Part shown: positions 54,368 through 63,298 of the stretch, in pieces
How positions within the stretch are numbered: position 1 is the first letter of the stretch
Layout: every line of letters begins with the position of its first letter
Assembly: GCF_023715585.1 (NCBI RefSeq)
Contig: NZ_JAMBOK010000004.1
Coordinates: 1-64,000 of the forward strand
Direction of reading: 5' to 3'
Source: Sporosarcina luteola
Lineage (GTDB): Bacteria; Bacillota; Bacilli; Bacillales_A; Planococcaceae
Length of the DNA stretch: 64,000 nucleotides
The notes under the pieces: generated by a model
Seen by the model: only the letters and a program-made list of their open reading frames with translations
What the model was told of the DNA's origin: nothing
The model's database searches: none
Made by a program: the position numbers and the translations under genes

Positions 54368-55361
54368 ATGCGAATCGGTAATAGATCAATAAAAAGGTAC
54401 TTAGCACAAATAAAAAGTTCAAGAATACAAATATCATTTGGTCCATTCTATTCTTATGCATCTTAACCGGAGGATGGTAAAAGGATACCCCTTCGATAAT
54501 AAAGATTAATAAAACAATATGAATCATGGCATGTCCTACTACTTCTGTGTAGCCGAATATGGTCGTAGTCAAGATGAATAAAATTGTAACGACAACAGCT
54601 AATACACGGTTGAGGATTCCAACGACCAGTAGGTAACCAACAACAAATTCAATAAAAGCGGATAGAACAACAAACAGATCTGGAGGAAAGCCGAAAGTAG
54701 GGACGTTATGGCGTTGAATAATATCGATGGTCATAAACGGATAAACCCATTTCTCTACCGCAACCCAGCTTAAACTTAAACCTGTCCCGAGGTACAGGAA
54801 TGGAAACCCTGCCGTCTCCAATTTCGTTCTTCCCACCAATAAAACGCCGATAATCGCTAGATAAAACCCGTAATCCAACATGTGGAACCAACCGGAGTAG
54901 CTCCAAATATAAAGAAATAAGCCAAGCATTGCTAATGCGGCCAATTTCGTCGTTACATGATATGGAATAAGGAGTAAAACGATAATGGCCCACATTATGG
55001 CTGTTTGCCAACTATGGTGGATAGTGAACTCCGGTGCAAACATCGTTCTGTTTACAACTTGCAGAATAAATGAGGCAGCTGTACCGTACTGTAAAATATA
55101 ACGGGAGTATTTGCGATACTCATCTAATTTCATATCAATAGTAGCGACACCTGGAATCTTCATCAACTGCGGTATGAACTGCGACAATAATGCTAAGAAA
55201 AGAGCAATGATCAAGGATAACACTATGAATTCCCTCGAAAGGATCTGTTCAATAGATACCTTCTCTGGCTCTAGTTCTGTAAACCATTTTACATGGGCAT
55301 TTGCAATAATCGGCGAAAAGCAAAATACCCCGATTAAGAGTAAGAAATTGTATTTCTTCAA
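54366..55361 (-). CDS. DoxX-like exported/membrane protein
   Basis: 331-residue protein with a signal-like N-terminus (FLLLIGVFCFSPIIANAHV) followed by about eight to nine membrane helices. The region FIEFVVGYLLVVGILNRVLA resembles DoxX/SURF4-type membrane proteins. The AHVKWF sequence after the signal suggests a possible metal- or haem-binding His, but this is inference. TTG start with GGAGAGGG upstream. Not part of the B. subtilis uvr-yvl order, so probably an insertion together with the amidase and array. Confidence 0.7.
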   Translation of the reverse strand: MKKYNFLLLIGVFCFSPIIANAHVKWFTELEPEKVSIEQILSREFIVLSLIIALFLALLSQFIPQLMKIPGVATIDMKLDEYRKYSRYILQYGTAASFILQVVNRTMFAPEFTIHHSWQTAIMWAIIVLLLIPYHVTTKLAALAMLGLFLYIWSYSGWFHMLDYGFYLAIIGVLLVGRTKLETAGFPFLYLGTGLSLSWVAVEKWVYPFMTIDIIQRHNVPTFGFPPDLFVVLSAFIEFVVGYLLVVGILNRVLAVVVTILFILTTTIFGYTEVVGHAMIHIVLLIFIIEGVSFYHPPVKMHKNRMDQMIFVFLNFLFVLSTFLLIYYRFA

Positions 55362-55461
55362 CGTCTATCCCTCTCCTTTTGTAACAGAGCATGAAATTTA
55401 TTATGCCCTTAGAAATCGCCGATTATGCTGACGGTTACTGCGAGCAGCTCGCACCGAGATC

Positions 55462-55715
55462 ATGCCGCTCCGCGCTCAAGAAATCGAATCAGCGCTCAAG
55501 AGTTCTACTCCCGCGCTCAAGAAATTGGATCCTCGCTCAAGAAGTCTGCTCACGCGCTCAAGAAATTGGATCCTCGCTCAAGAATTCTGCTCCCCGCGCC
55601 CAAGAAATTGAATCGGCGCTCAAGAGTTCTACTCCCGCGCTCAAGAAATCGGATCCGTGCTCAAGAGTTCTGCTCCCGCGCTCAAGAAATCTCCCCCCGC
55701 GCTCAAAGCGAGCCG
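55462..55715. repeat. 20/21-bp tandem repeat array, about 12 units
   Basis: CTCAAG-type cores start at 55475, 55495, 55516, 55536, 55557, 55577, 55599, 55619, 55640, 55660, 55681 and 55702. Intervals alternate 20 and 21, giving a 41-bp higher-order repeat of two unit types (AAATTGGATCC-type and AGTTCTGCTCC-type). The last unit, CGCGCTCAAAGCGAGCCG, is nearly a unit of the array at 15005. It lies directly after the amidase stop and accounts for most of the gap between that gene and the DoxX-like gene. Contiguous units without spacers, so not CRISPR. Confidence 0.9.
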
Positions 55716-55719
55716 CCAA

Positions 55720-56280
55720 TTAGATGATCTTCTCGTGATAAAGCCAATTCAGTATGCCGAAGCCGATTGCTCTTGCGCATTGAACGCGGTACGCACTCGA
55801 GAGCAATAATCCCGCCTCTTCGCGATTCGTCATGAAACCGCACTCCACTAATGCTGCCGGCATTCTCGTCTCCCTCAACACTGAGAAATTTGCGGTTTTC
55901 ACCCCTCGGTCTTTCCTTCCGCAAGCTGCGATCAGTGAGCGATGCACCTGTTCAGCCAATGCCGCAGTCCGTTTGCTCGCTTGCGGGTACATATACGTTT
56001 CGATGCCTTGCGTTTCATTCCAGCCGTTGCCGAATGCATTGGCATGGAGTGATACGAACGCATCTGCATCCAACTTGTTTGCAATTGCAGCCCTTTCTGT
56101 TAATGGTACATCCCGGCTGTTTTCATGGGAATAAAAGACGTCGACCCCTTCCAAAAGCAAATAATGCCTAATCCGTTCAGCAAGCTCCACGTTGAAATGG
56201 AATTCCAACAGCTTGCCGTCAGGTGAACGTTTTCCTGGGGTAAGGGGTCCGTGCCCTGCATCCAGTATGATTGTTGCCAT
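55720..56280 (-). CDS. N-acetylmuramoyl-L-alanine amidase (Amidase_3)
   Basis: 186-residue zinc amidase consisting of the catalytic domain only. Zinc ligands are His in ILDAGHGPLTPG, Glu in LLEFHFNVEL and His in FVSLHANAFG; the catalytic Glu is in ALVECGFMTNREE. It cleaves the amide bond between muramic acid and the stem peptide. No signal peptide or wall-binding repeats are seen, as in mother-cell amidases of the CwlC type that act at spore release; this role is inferred. ATG at 56280 with GGAGGAG upstream. Confidence 0.9.
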   Translation of the reverse strand: MATIILDAGHGPLTPGKRSPDGKLLEFHFNVELAERIRHYLLLEGVDVFYSHENSRDVPLTERAAIANKLDADAFVSLHANAFGNGWNETQGIETYMYPQASKRTAALAEQVHRSLIAACGRKDRGVKTANFSVLRETRMPAALVECGFMTNREEAGLLLSSAYRVQCARAIGFGILNWLYHEKII

Positions 56281-56365
56281 GTTATCTCCTCCTCGTAAGT
56301 TATATAGTCTGTTTCGCATCATTAGTGGACAAATTCGGACGAAATCATTTCAATTGAATCCGTTC

Positions 56366-56375
56366 ATGGTAAAAT
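56366..56375 (+). promoter_or_regulatory. Candidate extended -10 box of the hprK operon
   Basis: ATGGTAAAAT, a TAAAAT hexamer with upstream TG, 86 bp before hprK; no good -35. Confidence 0.4.
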
Positions 56376-56461
56376 AGAGGGCAGGGATACTTGAACTGAC
56401 AGAGATCTTTCGCTTCTTGAAGCGATCGAATGCAGGTTCAACATAGAAAGGCGGCGGGCTA

Positions 56462-57412
56462 ATGTCGGTTGTTACAGTGGAAGACGTTCAAACTCATTTT
56501 GGACTTGAAATCGTTGCAGGCGGGAATGGTATTGAACGGAATATCTTTACGAGCGACATCTCCAGGCCAGGTCTGGAAATGGCTGGCTATTTCGATTTTT
56601 ACACGTCGGCACGGATTCAACTGCTCGGCAAAACGGAAATATCCTTTTTCAACAAATTGAATGAGGCGGAACGGTGGAGTCGGATGGATCGCCTTTGCAC
56701 GAATGAAACACCGGCTTTCATCCTCGCACATAATATTGAATGTCCGATTGAACTTAAGGAAATTGCGGAAGAGCGTGGAATTGCGGTGCTGCAGACCGAG
56801 CATCCGACTACGCGGTTTTCGGGAATGCTGACGAATTTCCTGGAAGGCCGGCTGGCTCCGATGACGACGGTTCACGGGGTACTTGTCGATGTCTACGGGA
56901 TAGGTGTTTTGATTACCGGAAAGAGCGGTGTAGGAAAGAGCGAAACCGCATTGGAGCTTGTAAAACGCGGACATCGCCTCGTAGCGGACGATGCTGTTGA
57001 AATACGGCAAGTGGCGAAAAACGTCCTGATCGGAAATGCGCCGAAGCTTCTGAGTCATATGCTTGAAATCCGAGGTGTCGGCATTATCGATATGATGACG
57101 TTGTTCGGTGCAAGCGCGGTGAAGGATGATAAGCGGATTCTCATGGTCATTGATTTGGAAGTATGGGATCCGGAGAAAGTATATGACCGGTTAGGCATCG
57201 ATGAAGAAAAAATGAAGGTCATGGATTCGGATTTGACGAAGCTAACTGTACCTGTTAGGCCGGGGCGGAATTTATCTGTCATCATTGAAGTGGCCGCCAT
57301 GGATTATCGGATGAAACGGTTAGGCATTAATGCAGCGGAAGCGTTTTCGAAAAAGCTTGATTTGGCGATCAGCCAAGAGGCAGGGAATTCTGAAGTAGAG
57401 GGGATAGAGTAA
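56462..57412 (+). CDS. hprK: HPr kinase/phosphorylase HprK
   Basis: 316-residue enzyme that phosphorylates and dephosphorylates HPr at Ser46 and so controls carbon catabolite repression. Walker [15 protein letters not shown] near residue 153 and the HprK signature [13 protein letters not shown] near 200 are present. Length is typical. The ATG follows GGCGGCGGG. First gene of the hprK-lgt-yvoD-ppaX-yvoF operon. Confidence 0.97.
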   Translation: MSVVTVEDVQTHFGLEIVAGGNGIERNIFTSDISRPGLEMAGYFDFYTSARIQLLGKTEISFFNKLNEAERWSRMDRLCTNETPAFILAHNIECPIELKEIAEERGIAVLQTEHPTTRFSGMLTNFLEGRLAPMTTVHGVLVDVYGIGVLITGKSGVGKSETALELVKRGHRLVADDAVEIRQVAKNVLIGNAPKLLSHMLEIRGVGIIDMMTLFGASAVKDDKRILMVIDLEVWDPEKVYDRLGIDEEKMKVMDSDLTKLTVPVRPGRNLSVIIEVAAMDYRMKRLGINAAEAFSKKLDLAISQEAGNSEVEGIE

Positions 57413-57416
57413 ACTA

Positions 57417-58223
57417 ATGTTCGATTTACTGACAATTGATCCGACGGCCTTCAGTCTGGGGCCAATAGATATACGGTGGTATGGAATATTAATCACGACC
57501 GGCATCATCCTTGCATTTCTTGTCGTACAAAAAGAAATGGTGAAACGGGGGATGCACCCGGATTTCTTAACGGATCTGCTCATATGGGCAGTGCCGTTAT
57601 CCATCATAAGCGCAAGAATTTACTATGTCATATTTACATGGGACTCCTATAAAGATAACCCGATCGATGTGATCAAAATATGGGAAGGGGGCATTGCCAT
57701 TCATGGCGCATTGATTGGAGCCTTTTTAACGACGTATGTCTATACGAAAATCCGTGGCGTATCATTCTGGAAAGTGGTGGACATTGCGGCGCCGGGCTTA
57801 TTGATCGGTCAAATCATTGGGCGATGGGGGAACTTCATCAATCAGGAAGCGCATGGCGGTCCTGTATCCGAAACGTTCTTGAAAAACACATGGATCCCTG
57901 ATTGGATCATGAACCAAATGACGATCAACGGCGTAACCTATCATCCGACATTCCTCTACGAATCGCTATGGAATGTCGTCGGCCTCATTATCATTCTGCT
58001 TTTGCGAAGGGTCCGATTGAAGCGGGGCGAAATGTTCTTCTTCTATTTGACGTGGTATTCTATCGGCAGATTCTTCATCGAAGGGATGAGGACGGACAGT
58101 TTGTACGGCGGCGATCTGCGTGCTGCGCAGATCGTGTCGATCATCGCAATTGTGTTTTCAGTATCATTATTCATTTGGAGAAGGTTCATCAAGAAAGTCA
58201 ACGTACACTATCAAGATAACTAG
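57417..58223 (+). CDS. lgt: Prolipoprotein diacylglyceryl transferase Lgt
   Basis: 268-residue membrane enzyme that transfers diacylglycerol to the lipobox Cys of prolipoproteins such as PrsA (encoded in this window). Signature GRWGNFINQEAHGG (~residues 138-151); about seven helices. 4 bp downstream of hprK. Confidence 0.97.
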   Translation: MFDLLTIDPTAFSLGPIDIRWYGILITTGIILAFLVVQKEMVKRGMHPDFLTDLLIWAVPLSIISARIYYVIFTWDSYKDNPIDVIKIWEGGIAIHGALIGAFLTTYVYTKIRGVSFWKVVDIAAPGLLIGQIIGRWGNFINQEAHGGPVSETFLKNTWIPDWIMNQMTINGVTYHPTFLYESLWNVVGLIIILLLRRVRLKRGEMFFFYLTWYSIGRFFIEGMRTDSLYGGDLRAAQIVSIIAIVFSVSLFIWRRFIKKVNVHYQDN

Positions 58224-58238
58224 AAGAGGGATGGGGAA

Positions 58239-59183
58239 ATGCAGACGCTTCGAAATGGGTTGAAAGCTGGATTGAAGACGACGTGGACATTAGGGAAAGT
58301 CATATTCCCAATTACTGTCCTCGTTGTTATTTTGCAACATACACCTGTTTTGCCGTGGCTAGTCAAATTGATCTCGCCATTCATGGGGCTGTTCGGATTG
58401 AGCGGGGAAGCCGCGATTCCGTTAGTGCTCGGCAATGCATTGAATTTATACGCAGGAATCGCCGGAATCCTTTCACTCGAGCTGACGGTGAAAGAAGTAT
58501 TCATTCTGGCTGTAATGCTCAGTTTTGCACATAATATGTTCATTGAGACGGGAGTCGCTTTAAAGGTCGGAGTGAAATTATGGATTGTGCTCGTTGTGCG
58601 ATTCGGTTTGGCGGCGTTTTCCGGCATCGTTATCAATTTGTTCTGGAAGGGCGGCAGTGAAATTGCACAGTATGGCATGGCGCCTGAAGTGACTGCTGTT
58701 CCGGATGGTTGGCTGGAAATTGGATTGCTCGGTTTACAGAAAGCATCGTTTGGCGTCTTGCAGCTTGCACTTATCGTTATTCCGCTTATGATCGTCGTCC
58801 AATTTTTGAAAGACCGCAGCTACTTGCAGAAGTTTTCGGAAAAACTGGCGCCGTTCACGAAAGTTATCGGCGTGCAGCCGAATGCATCATTGACGCTGGT
58901 CGCTGGCCTCGTCATCGGCCTTGCCTACGGTGCAGGCGTCATGATCCAAGCGGTTCAGGAAGATGGCGTCAGCAAAAAGGACGCAACACTTGCTTTCATT
59001 TTCCTCATTGCCTGTCATGCTGTCGTTGAAGATACGCTCATTTTTTTACCTTTAGGCATTCCGATCCTGCTGCTGCTCATCATCCGACTCGTTACGGCAT
59101 TCGTGTTGACGATTGCGGTCGCCTACATTTGGAAACAGGCAGAACGGAAAAGAGAGAAGGAGGTTACCATTCTCAATGGATAA
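58239..59183 (+). CDS. yvoD: Nucleoside-recognition (Gate) membrane protein YvoD
   Basis: 314-residue membrane protein with about eight helices and two Gate-type motifs, PLVLGNALNLYAGIAGI and GLVIGLAYGAGVMIQAV. Gate proteins are related to SpmA/SpmB and nucleoside transporters. Position in the hprK operon matches B. subtilis YvoD. Function unknown. Confidence 0.9.
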   Translation: MQTLRNGLKAGLKTTWTLGKVIFPITVLVVILQHTPVLPWLVKLISPFMGLFGLSGEAAIPLVLGNALNLYAGIAGILSLELTVKEVFILAVMLSFAHNMFIETGVALKVGVKLWIVLVVRFGLAAFSGIVINLFWKGGSEIAQYGMAPEVTAVPDGWLEIGLLGLQKASFGVLQLALIVIPLMIVVQFLKDRSYLQKFSEKLAPFTKVIGVQPNASLTLVAGLVIGLAYGAGVMIQAVQEDGVSKKDATLAFIFLIACHAVVEDTLIFLPLGIPILLLLIIRLVTAFVLTIAVAYIWKQAERKREKEVTILNG

Positions 59184-59826
59184 AATCACAACATTGTTAT
59201 TTGACTTCGACGGAACTTTGCTCGACACGAATGAGCTGATCATCCAGACATTCCAAACGGTTTTGAACGCTCATTATCCGGGAAGGTACGAGAGGGAAGA
59301 CATCCTGCCATTCCTTGGTCCGACGCTGAAGGAAACATTTGATAGCATTGACCCTGAAAATTCTGAACAACTGATCGATGAATATCGTACGTGGAATATT
59401 GCCAATCACGATGCTTTCGCCTCTGAATTCGATGGAGTGAGCGAAACATTGCGGCAGTTGAAAAGTTCAGGGTTCAAAATGGCGATCGTATCAACGAAAC
59501 GAAATAATATGATCAGGAAAGGTTTACAGCTCATGGAGGCTGCAGATCTGTTCGACACGGTCATTGGGTTGGATGATGTGCAGCACGCGAAGCCGCATCC
59601 GGAACCGTTGCTTCTGGCAATGGAGCGATTGAATTCAACCCCTGCAGAAACGTTGATGGTCGGCGATAACATCCACGATATTCTCGGAGGGAAGAATGCC
59701 GGAGTTCGCACGGCCGGAGTTGCTTGGTCGGCTAAAGGCGAGAAGTTCATCCGAGAGCAGGAACCAGATTTTGTTTTGCAGCATATTTCGGACCTGTTGA
59801 AGATTACAGACGGAGTGGAAGCTTGA
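59176..59826 (+). CDS. ppaX: Pyrophosphatase PpaX
   Basis: 216-residue HAD-family phosphatase: motif I LLFDFDGTLLDT, motif II AIVSTKRN, motif III/IV KPHPEPLL and MVGDNIHDILGGKNAG. PpaX hydrolyses the pyrophosphate made when HprK dephosphorylates HPr, which explains the operon link. ATG at 59176 is used; AAGGAGG is 12 bases upstream, slightly far. Length equals B. subtilis PpaX. Confidence 0.95.
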   Translation: MDKITTLLFDFDGTLLDTNELIIQTFQTVLNAHYPGRYEREDILPFLGPTLKETFDSIDPENSEQLIDEYRTWNIANHDAFASEFDGVSETLRQLKSSGFKMAIVSTKRNNMIRKGLQLMEAADLFDTVIGLDDVQHAKPHPEPLLLAMERLNSTPAETLMVGDNIHDILGGKNAGVRTAGVAWSAKGEKFIREQEPDFVLQHISDLLKITDGVEA

Positions 59827-60359
59827 GACGGACGGAGCGGTATCCTGCCGGAGGAAATGCGAACTCCCTTTGGCACATATACAAAACAGTATCATTTTTC
59901 AAAGTGGCGAAGAACTTCATTTTCATTCAAATCGGACGGTATACGCCTTTCATTCCGCTGAAGAATTTCATCTATCGGACATTTCTTGGAATGAAGATTG
60001 GCGAGAAAACTTCCTTCGCGTTGATGGTCATGCCCGATACGATGTTTCCCGAGCGGATTACGGTCGGTGACAATTCGATCATCGGGTTCAATACGACGAT
60101 TCTCGCCCATGAATATCTGATAGAGGAATATCGGATCGGCGATGTCGTCATCGGCGACCGTGTGATGATTGGTGCGAATACGACAATCCTTCCCGGCGTG
60201 GAAATCGGGGATGGTGCGGTCGTATCGGCGGCATCGCTTGTCAACCGGGATATCCCTGCAGGCGCTATGGCGGGCGGTAATCCGGTGCGGATCATATACA
60301 CCGCAGAACAATTGGAAGAACGTCGAATGGCTGCCCGATCGGAAATTGACAAGAAATAG
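59823..60359 (+). CDS. yvoF: Hexapeptide-repeat acetyltransferase YvoF
   Basis: 178-residue left-handed beta-helix acyltransferase with hexapeptide repeats in the middle (VGDNSIIGFNTTILAHEY, IGDRVMIGANTTILPGVEIG, DGAVVSAASLVNRDIPAG). Probably an O-acetyltransferase; substrate unknown. TTG start overlapping the ppaX stop (TTGA). Confidence 0.9.
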   Translation: MRRTERYPAGGNANSLWHIYKTVSFFKVAKNFIFIQIGRYTPFIPLKNFIYRTFLGMKIGEKTSFALMVMPDTMFPERITVGDNSIIGFNTTILAHEYLIEEYRIGDVVIGDRVMIGANTTILPGVEIGDGAVVSAASLVNRDIPAGAMAGGNPVRIIYTAEQLEERRMAARSEIDKK

Positions 60360-60382
60360 GATGACGGAACTAGAAGTTATGA

Positions 60383-60388
60383 TATAAT
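60383..60388 (+). promoter_or_regulatory. Candidate -10 of yvcD promoter
   Basis: Consensus TATAAT preceded by TTATGA, 63 bp upstream of yvcD; the -35 is poor. Confidence 0.4.
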
Positions 60389-60403
60389 GAAGCCAACTGA
60401 TTG

Positions 60404-60438
60404 GAGGAACGTGTATAGCGTTCCTTCTAATTTTTTTC
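60404..60438 (+). terminator. Hairpin with T run in the yvcD leader
   Basis: Stem AGGAACG/CGTTCCT with 7-nt loop followed, after TCTAA, by TTTTTTT. It lies downstream of the candidate -10 and just before the yvcD ribosome site, so it could be the yvoF terminator or an attenuator. Confidence 0.45.
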
Positions 60439-60450
60439 GGAGGAATTTGA

Positions 60451-61974
60451 TTGGACAAAAAGTATAGGAACATAGATAAGAAAGTCATTTCTTTTATCCC
60501 GGACGGTGAATTCTACTATCAGAAAGGCGTTAAAGCTATGCAGCGGGAACGCTTTGATGATGCCCATAAATACTTGCAGCGGGCGGTTGAACTGAGCCCG
60601 AATGATCCACTCATCCTTATGCAGTATGGCATCCTCATCATGGAAGAAGGCATGTTTGAGGAAGCGTATGAAATTTTGGCGGCAGCGCATGGTCTCGATC
60701 CGGAAGAAGAGGATATCATCTTCTATTTGGCGGAAGTCCATGCTCATCTGGGCCTTCTTCGTGATGCGAAGATTTATGCGGAAAAGTATATAGCCCTCGC
60801 TCCCGATGGACCTCTGGCCGATGATTCGATGGAAATCATCGATTTTGCCGAACAGGAGGAAGGCTTTTTCAGTGAAGAGGAAATACCGGATAGTGAAGTG
60901 TATTTCCTTCAGGAGAAAGCAAGAAGACTGATGGAAGAAGGCAATTTTGAAGAGGCAATTGAAATTCTGGAGTCGATCATCGTCGATTATCCTGATTTCT
61001 GGGCAGCTCATAATAACCTTGCCCTCGCCTACTTTTATATCGGCAGAATCGAGTCCGCAAAGGAATTGCTGGCTGATGTGCTTGCTAAAGACAAAGGGAA
61101 TCTGCATGCATTGTGCAATCTCGCCGTCTTTTATTATTATGAGAAAGATAAAGAGGAATTGGACGCAATGCTCGAGCTCCTCCTGAAAATAAAACCCTAT
61201 CAATTTGTGCACCGCTATAAATTAGGGGCTACATTTGCATTGGTCGGCAAGCATAAGGAAGCGTACGGTTGGCTGAGAAGTTTGCAAAAACGGGGCTTTG
61301 AAGGGGATGCGGGATTTTACTTCTGGCTGGCACATTCCGCTTATTTTTCAGGTCAGGAACAAGCAGCGAAGGAATCGTATGAAAAGCTTGTTGAACTTGA
61401 TCCGACAAAGGCCGGCTTTGAACCATGGAAAGACGTGCATCCATCTACGAAACCGGAGTCCTATGAGCAGGACCGTGAATTTTTACTAAGCAAAATTACG
61501 AATAAGTATAGAAGTGAAAGACTGTTAGGGTTTTATTTACTAGGGAAATCCGCACATAAACAGGAGCTCATCTCACATCCTGCGTATATCGATCTCGATA
61601 AACTGAGTGTCATTGAACAATTGTTTTTAGCGCACAGTCTCGACTATGAATTCACAAAGGAAAATGAGTTTGATCATTCCTTCATGCGCGCATTGGAAAC
61701 AACGGAATTGCTCTATGAAAAGTATAAACCGTTAGAGCGGCAAGGGACCCATCTTTTTCAAATGTGGTTCACCCTTTGTGAAGTAGGTCTCATGCGTTCA
61801 TATCCATTCAGGAATCCCGCAGCATTGGCGGCAGCGGCGGATTATATGTTCCAATCTTCCCGCTATAAAGGGGTTACCAAAAACTCCATAGCCCGAACTT
61901 ACGGCATTTCCGTGCCTACTTTAACGAAATACGTCAGCGAGCTGATTGAGTTTTTGCCTCAGTTCAATGTGTAA
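60451..61974 (+). CDS. yvcD: TPR protein YvcD
   Basis: 507-residue cytosolic protein with tetratricopeptide repeats in the first 300 residues (DAHKYLQRAVELSPNDPLIL; EEAYEILAAAHGLDPEEEDI; EAIEILESIIVDYPDF) and a C-terminal helical domain (NSIARTYGISVPTLTKYVSE) that looks like a helix-turn-helix. Matches B. subtilis YvcD, which precedes trxB. TTG start with CGGAGGA upstream. Function unknown. Confidence 0.87.
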   Translation: MDKKYRNIDKKVISFIPDGEFYYQKGVKAMQRERFDDAHKYLQRAVELSPNDPLILMQYGILIMEEGMFEEAYEILAAAHGLDPEEEDIIFYLAEVHAHLGLLRDAKIYAEKYIALAPDGPLADDSMEIIDFAEQEEGFFSEEEIPDSEVYFLQEKARRLMEEGNFEEAIEILESIIVDYPDFWAAHNNLALAYFYIGRIESAKELLADVLAKDKGNLHALCNLAVFYYYEKDKEELDAMLELLLKIKPYQFVHRYKLGATFALVGKHKEAYGWLRSLQKRGFEGDAGFYFWLAHSAYFSGQEQAAKESYEKLVELDPTKAGFEPWKDVHPSTKPESYEQDREFLLSKITNKYRSERLLGFYLLGKSAHKQELISHPAYIDLDKLSVIEQLFLAHSLDYEFTKENEFDHSFMRALETTELLYEKYKPLERQGTHLFQMWFTLCEVGLMRSYPFRNPAALAAAADYMFQSSRYKGVTKNSIARTYGISVPTLTKYVSELIEFLPQFNV

Positions 61975-62067
61975 GTTCCACTCCATGATCGCGTAGGCAT
62001 ATATATTGATTGGCTCTACGGAATCTTATACGATTTAGTCAGTGGTATATGTACTGAAGGAGGATAA

Positions 62068-63021
<954 letters not shown>

Positions 63022-63026
63022 GAATG

Positions 63027-63080
63027 AAAAGGGACTATCCAGAAGGTCAGTGAAAATGACTTTTTGTGATAGTCCCTTTA
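63027..63080 (+). terminator. Terminator of trxB
   Basis: AAAGGGACTATC / GATAGTCCCTTT outer stem with inner CAGAAGGTCA/TGACTTTTTG pairing. Confidence 0.85.
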
Positions 63081-63093
63081 ATTTAGATTAACA

Positions 63094-63136
63094 CTGTTGA
63101 TTTCCACTACAGGCGGACGCGTTCCGGGGGACGGGT
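63094..63136. repeat. Degenerate Bacillales-type intergenic repeat
   Basis: The segment with CTGTTGATTTCC, CAGGCGGACGC and TTCCGGGGG resembles a short element I recall in many Bacillaceae intergenic regions (GTTGATTTCCGC...GGCGGACGCTTTCCGCGGG type). Only one, shortened copy is in this window, so this rests on memory. Confidence 0.4.
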
Positions 63137-63169
63137 CTAAACGCCATCATGAATTAAATTGAATTAGTT

Positions 63170-63298
63170 TTATTTTTGTTGTTCAACGATTCTATCGTTA
63201 TGTGGATCGCCAACATCCCCTTCGTCTGCACCGATTATTGGAACCAGGATAAGACATGCGAAAACAAATGAAAGGATCCAACCGCTCTTTTTGATCAT
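63170..63298 (-). CDS. Candidate signalling propeptide (Phr/NprX/AimP-like), 42 residues
   Basis: Small frame starting MIKKSGWILSFVFACLILVP and ending DPHNDRIVEQQK: basic start, a hydrophobic signal core (~residues 7-22), a likely cleavage after IIGA, and a hydrophilic tail of about 18 residues. The ATG shares one base with the stop of the TPR gene upstream (TAATG), and GAGGAGG lies inside that gene's end, so the two are translationally coupled. This is the layout of RRNPP regulator-peptide pairs, in which the exported tail is trimmed and re-imported. No sequence match to a known peptide is claimed. Confidence 0.65.
   Translation of the reverse strand: MIKKSGWILSFVFACLILVPIIGADEGDVGDPHNDRIVEQQK

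Noticed and set aside
55391..55727. 100-110-residue frames over the second array
   Set aside because: Products of the 20/21-bp repeat; two overlapping frames on the same strand look equally coding, which is typical of repeats.
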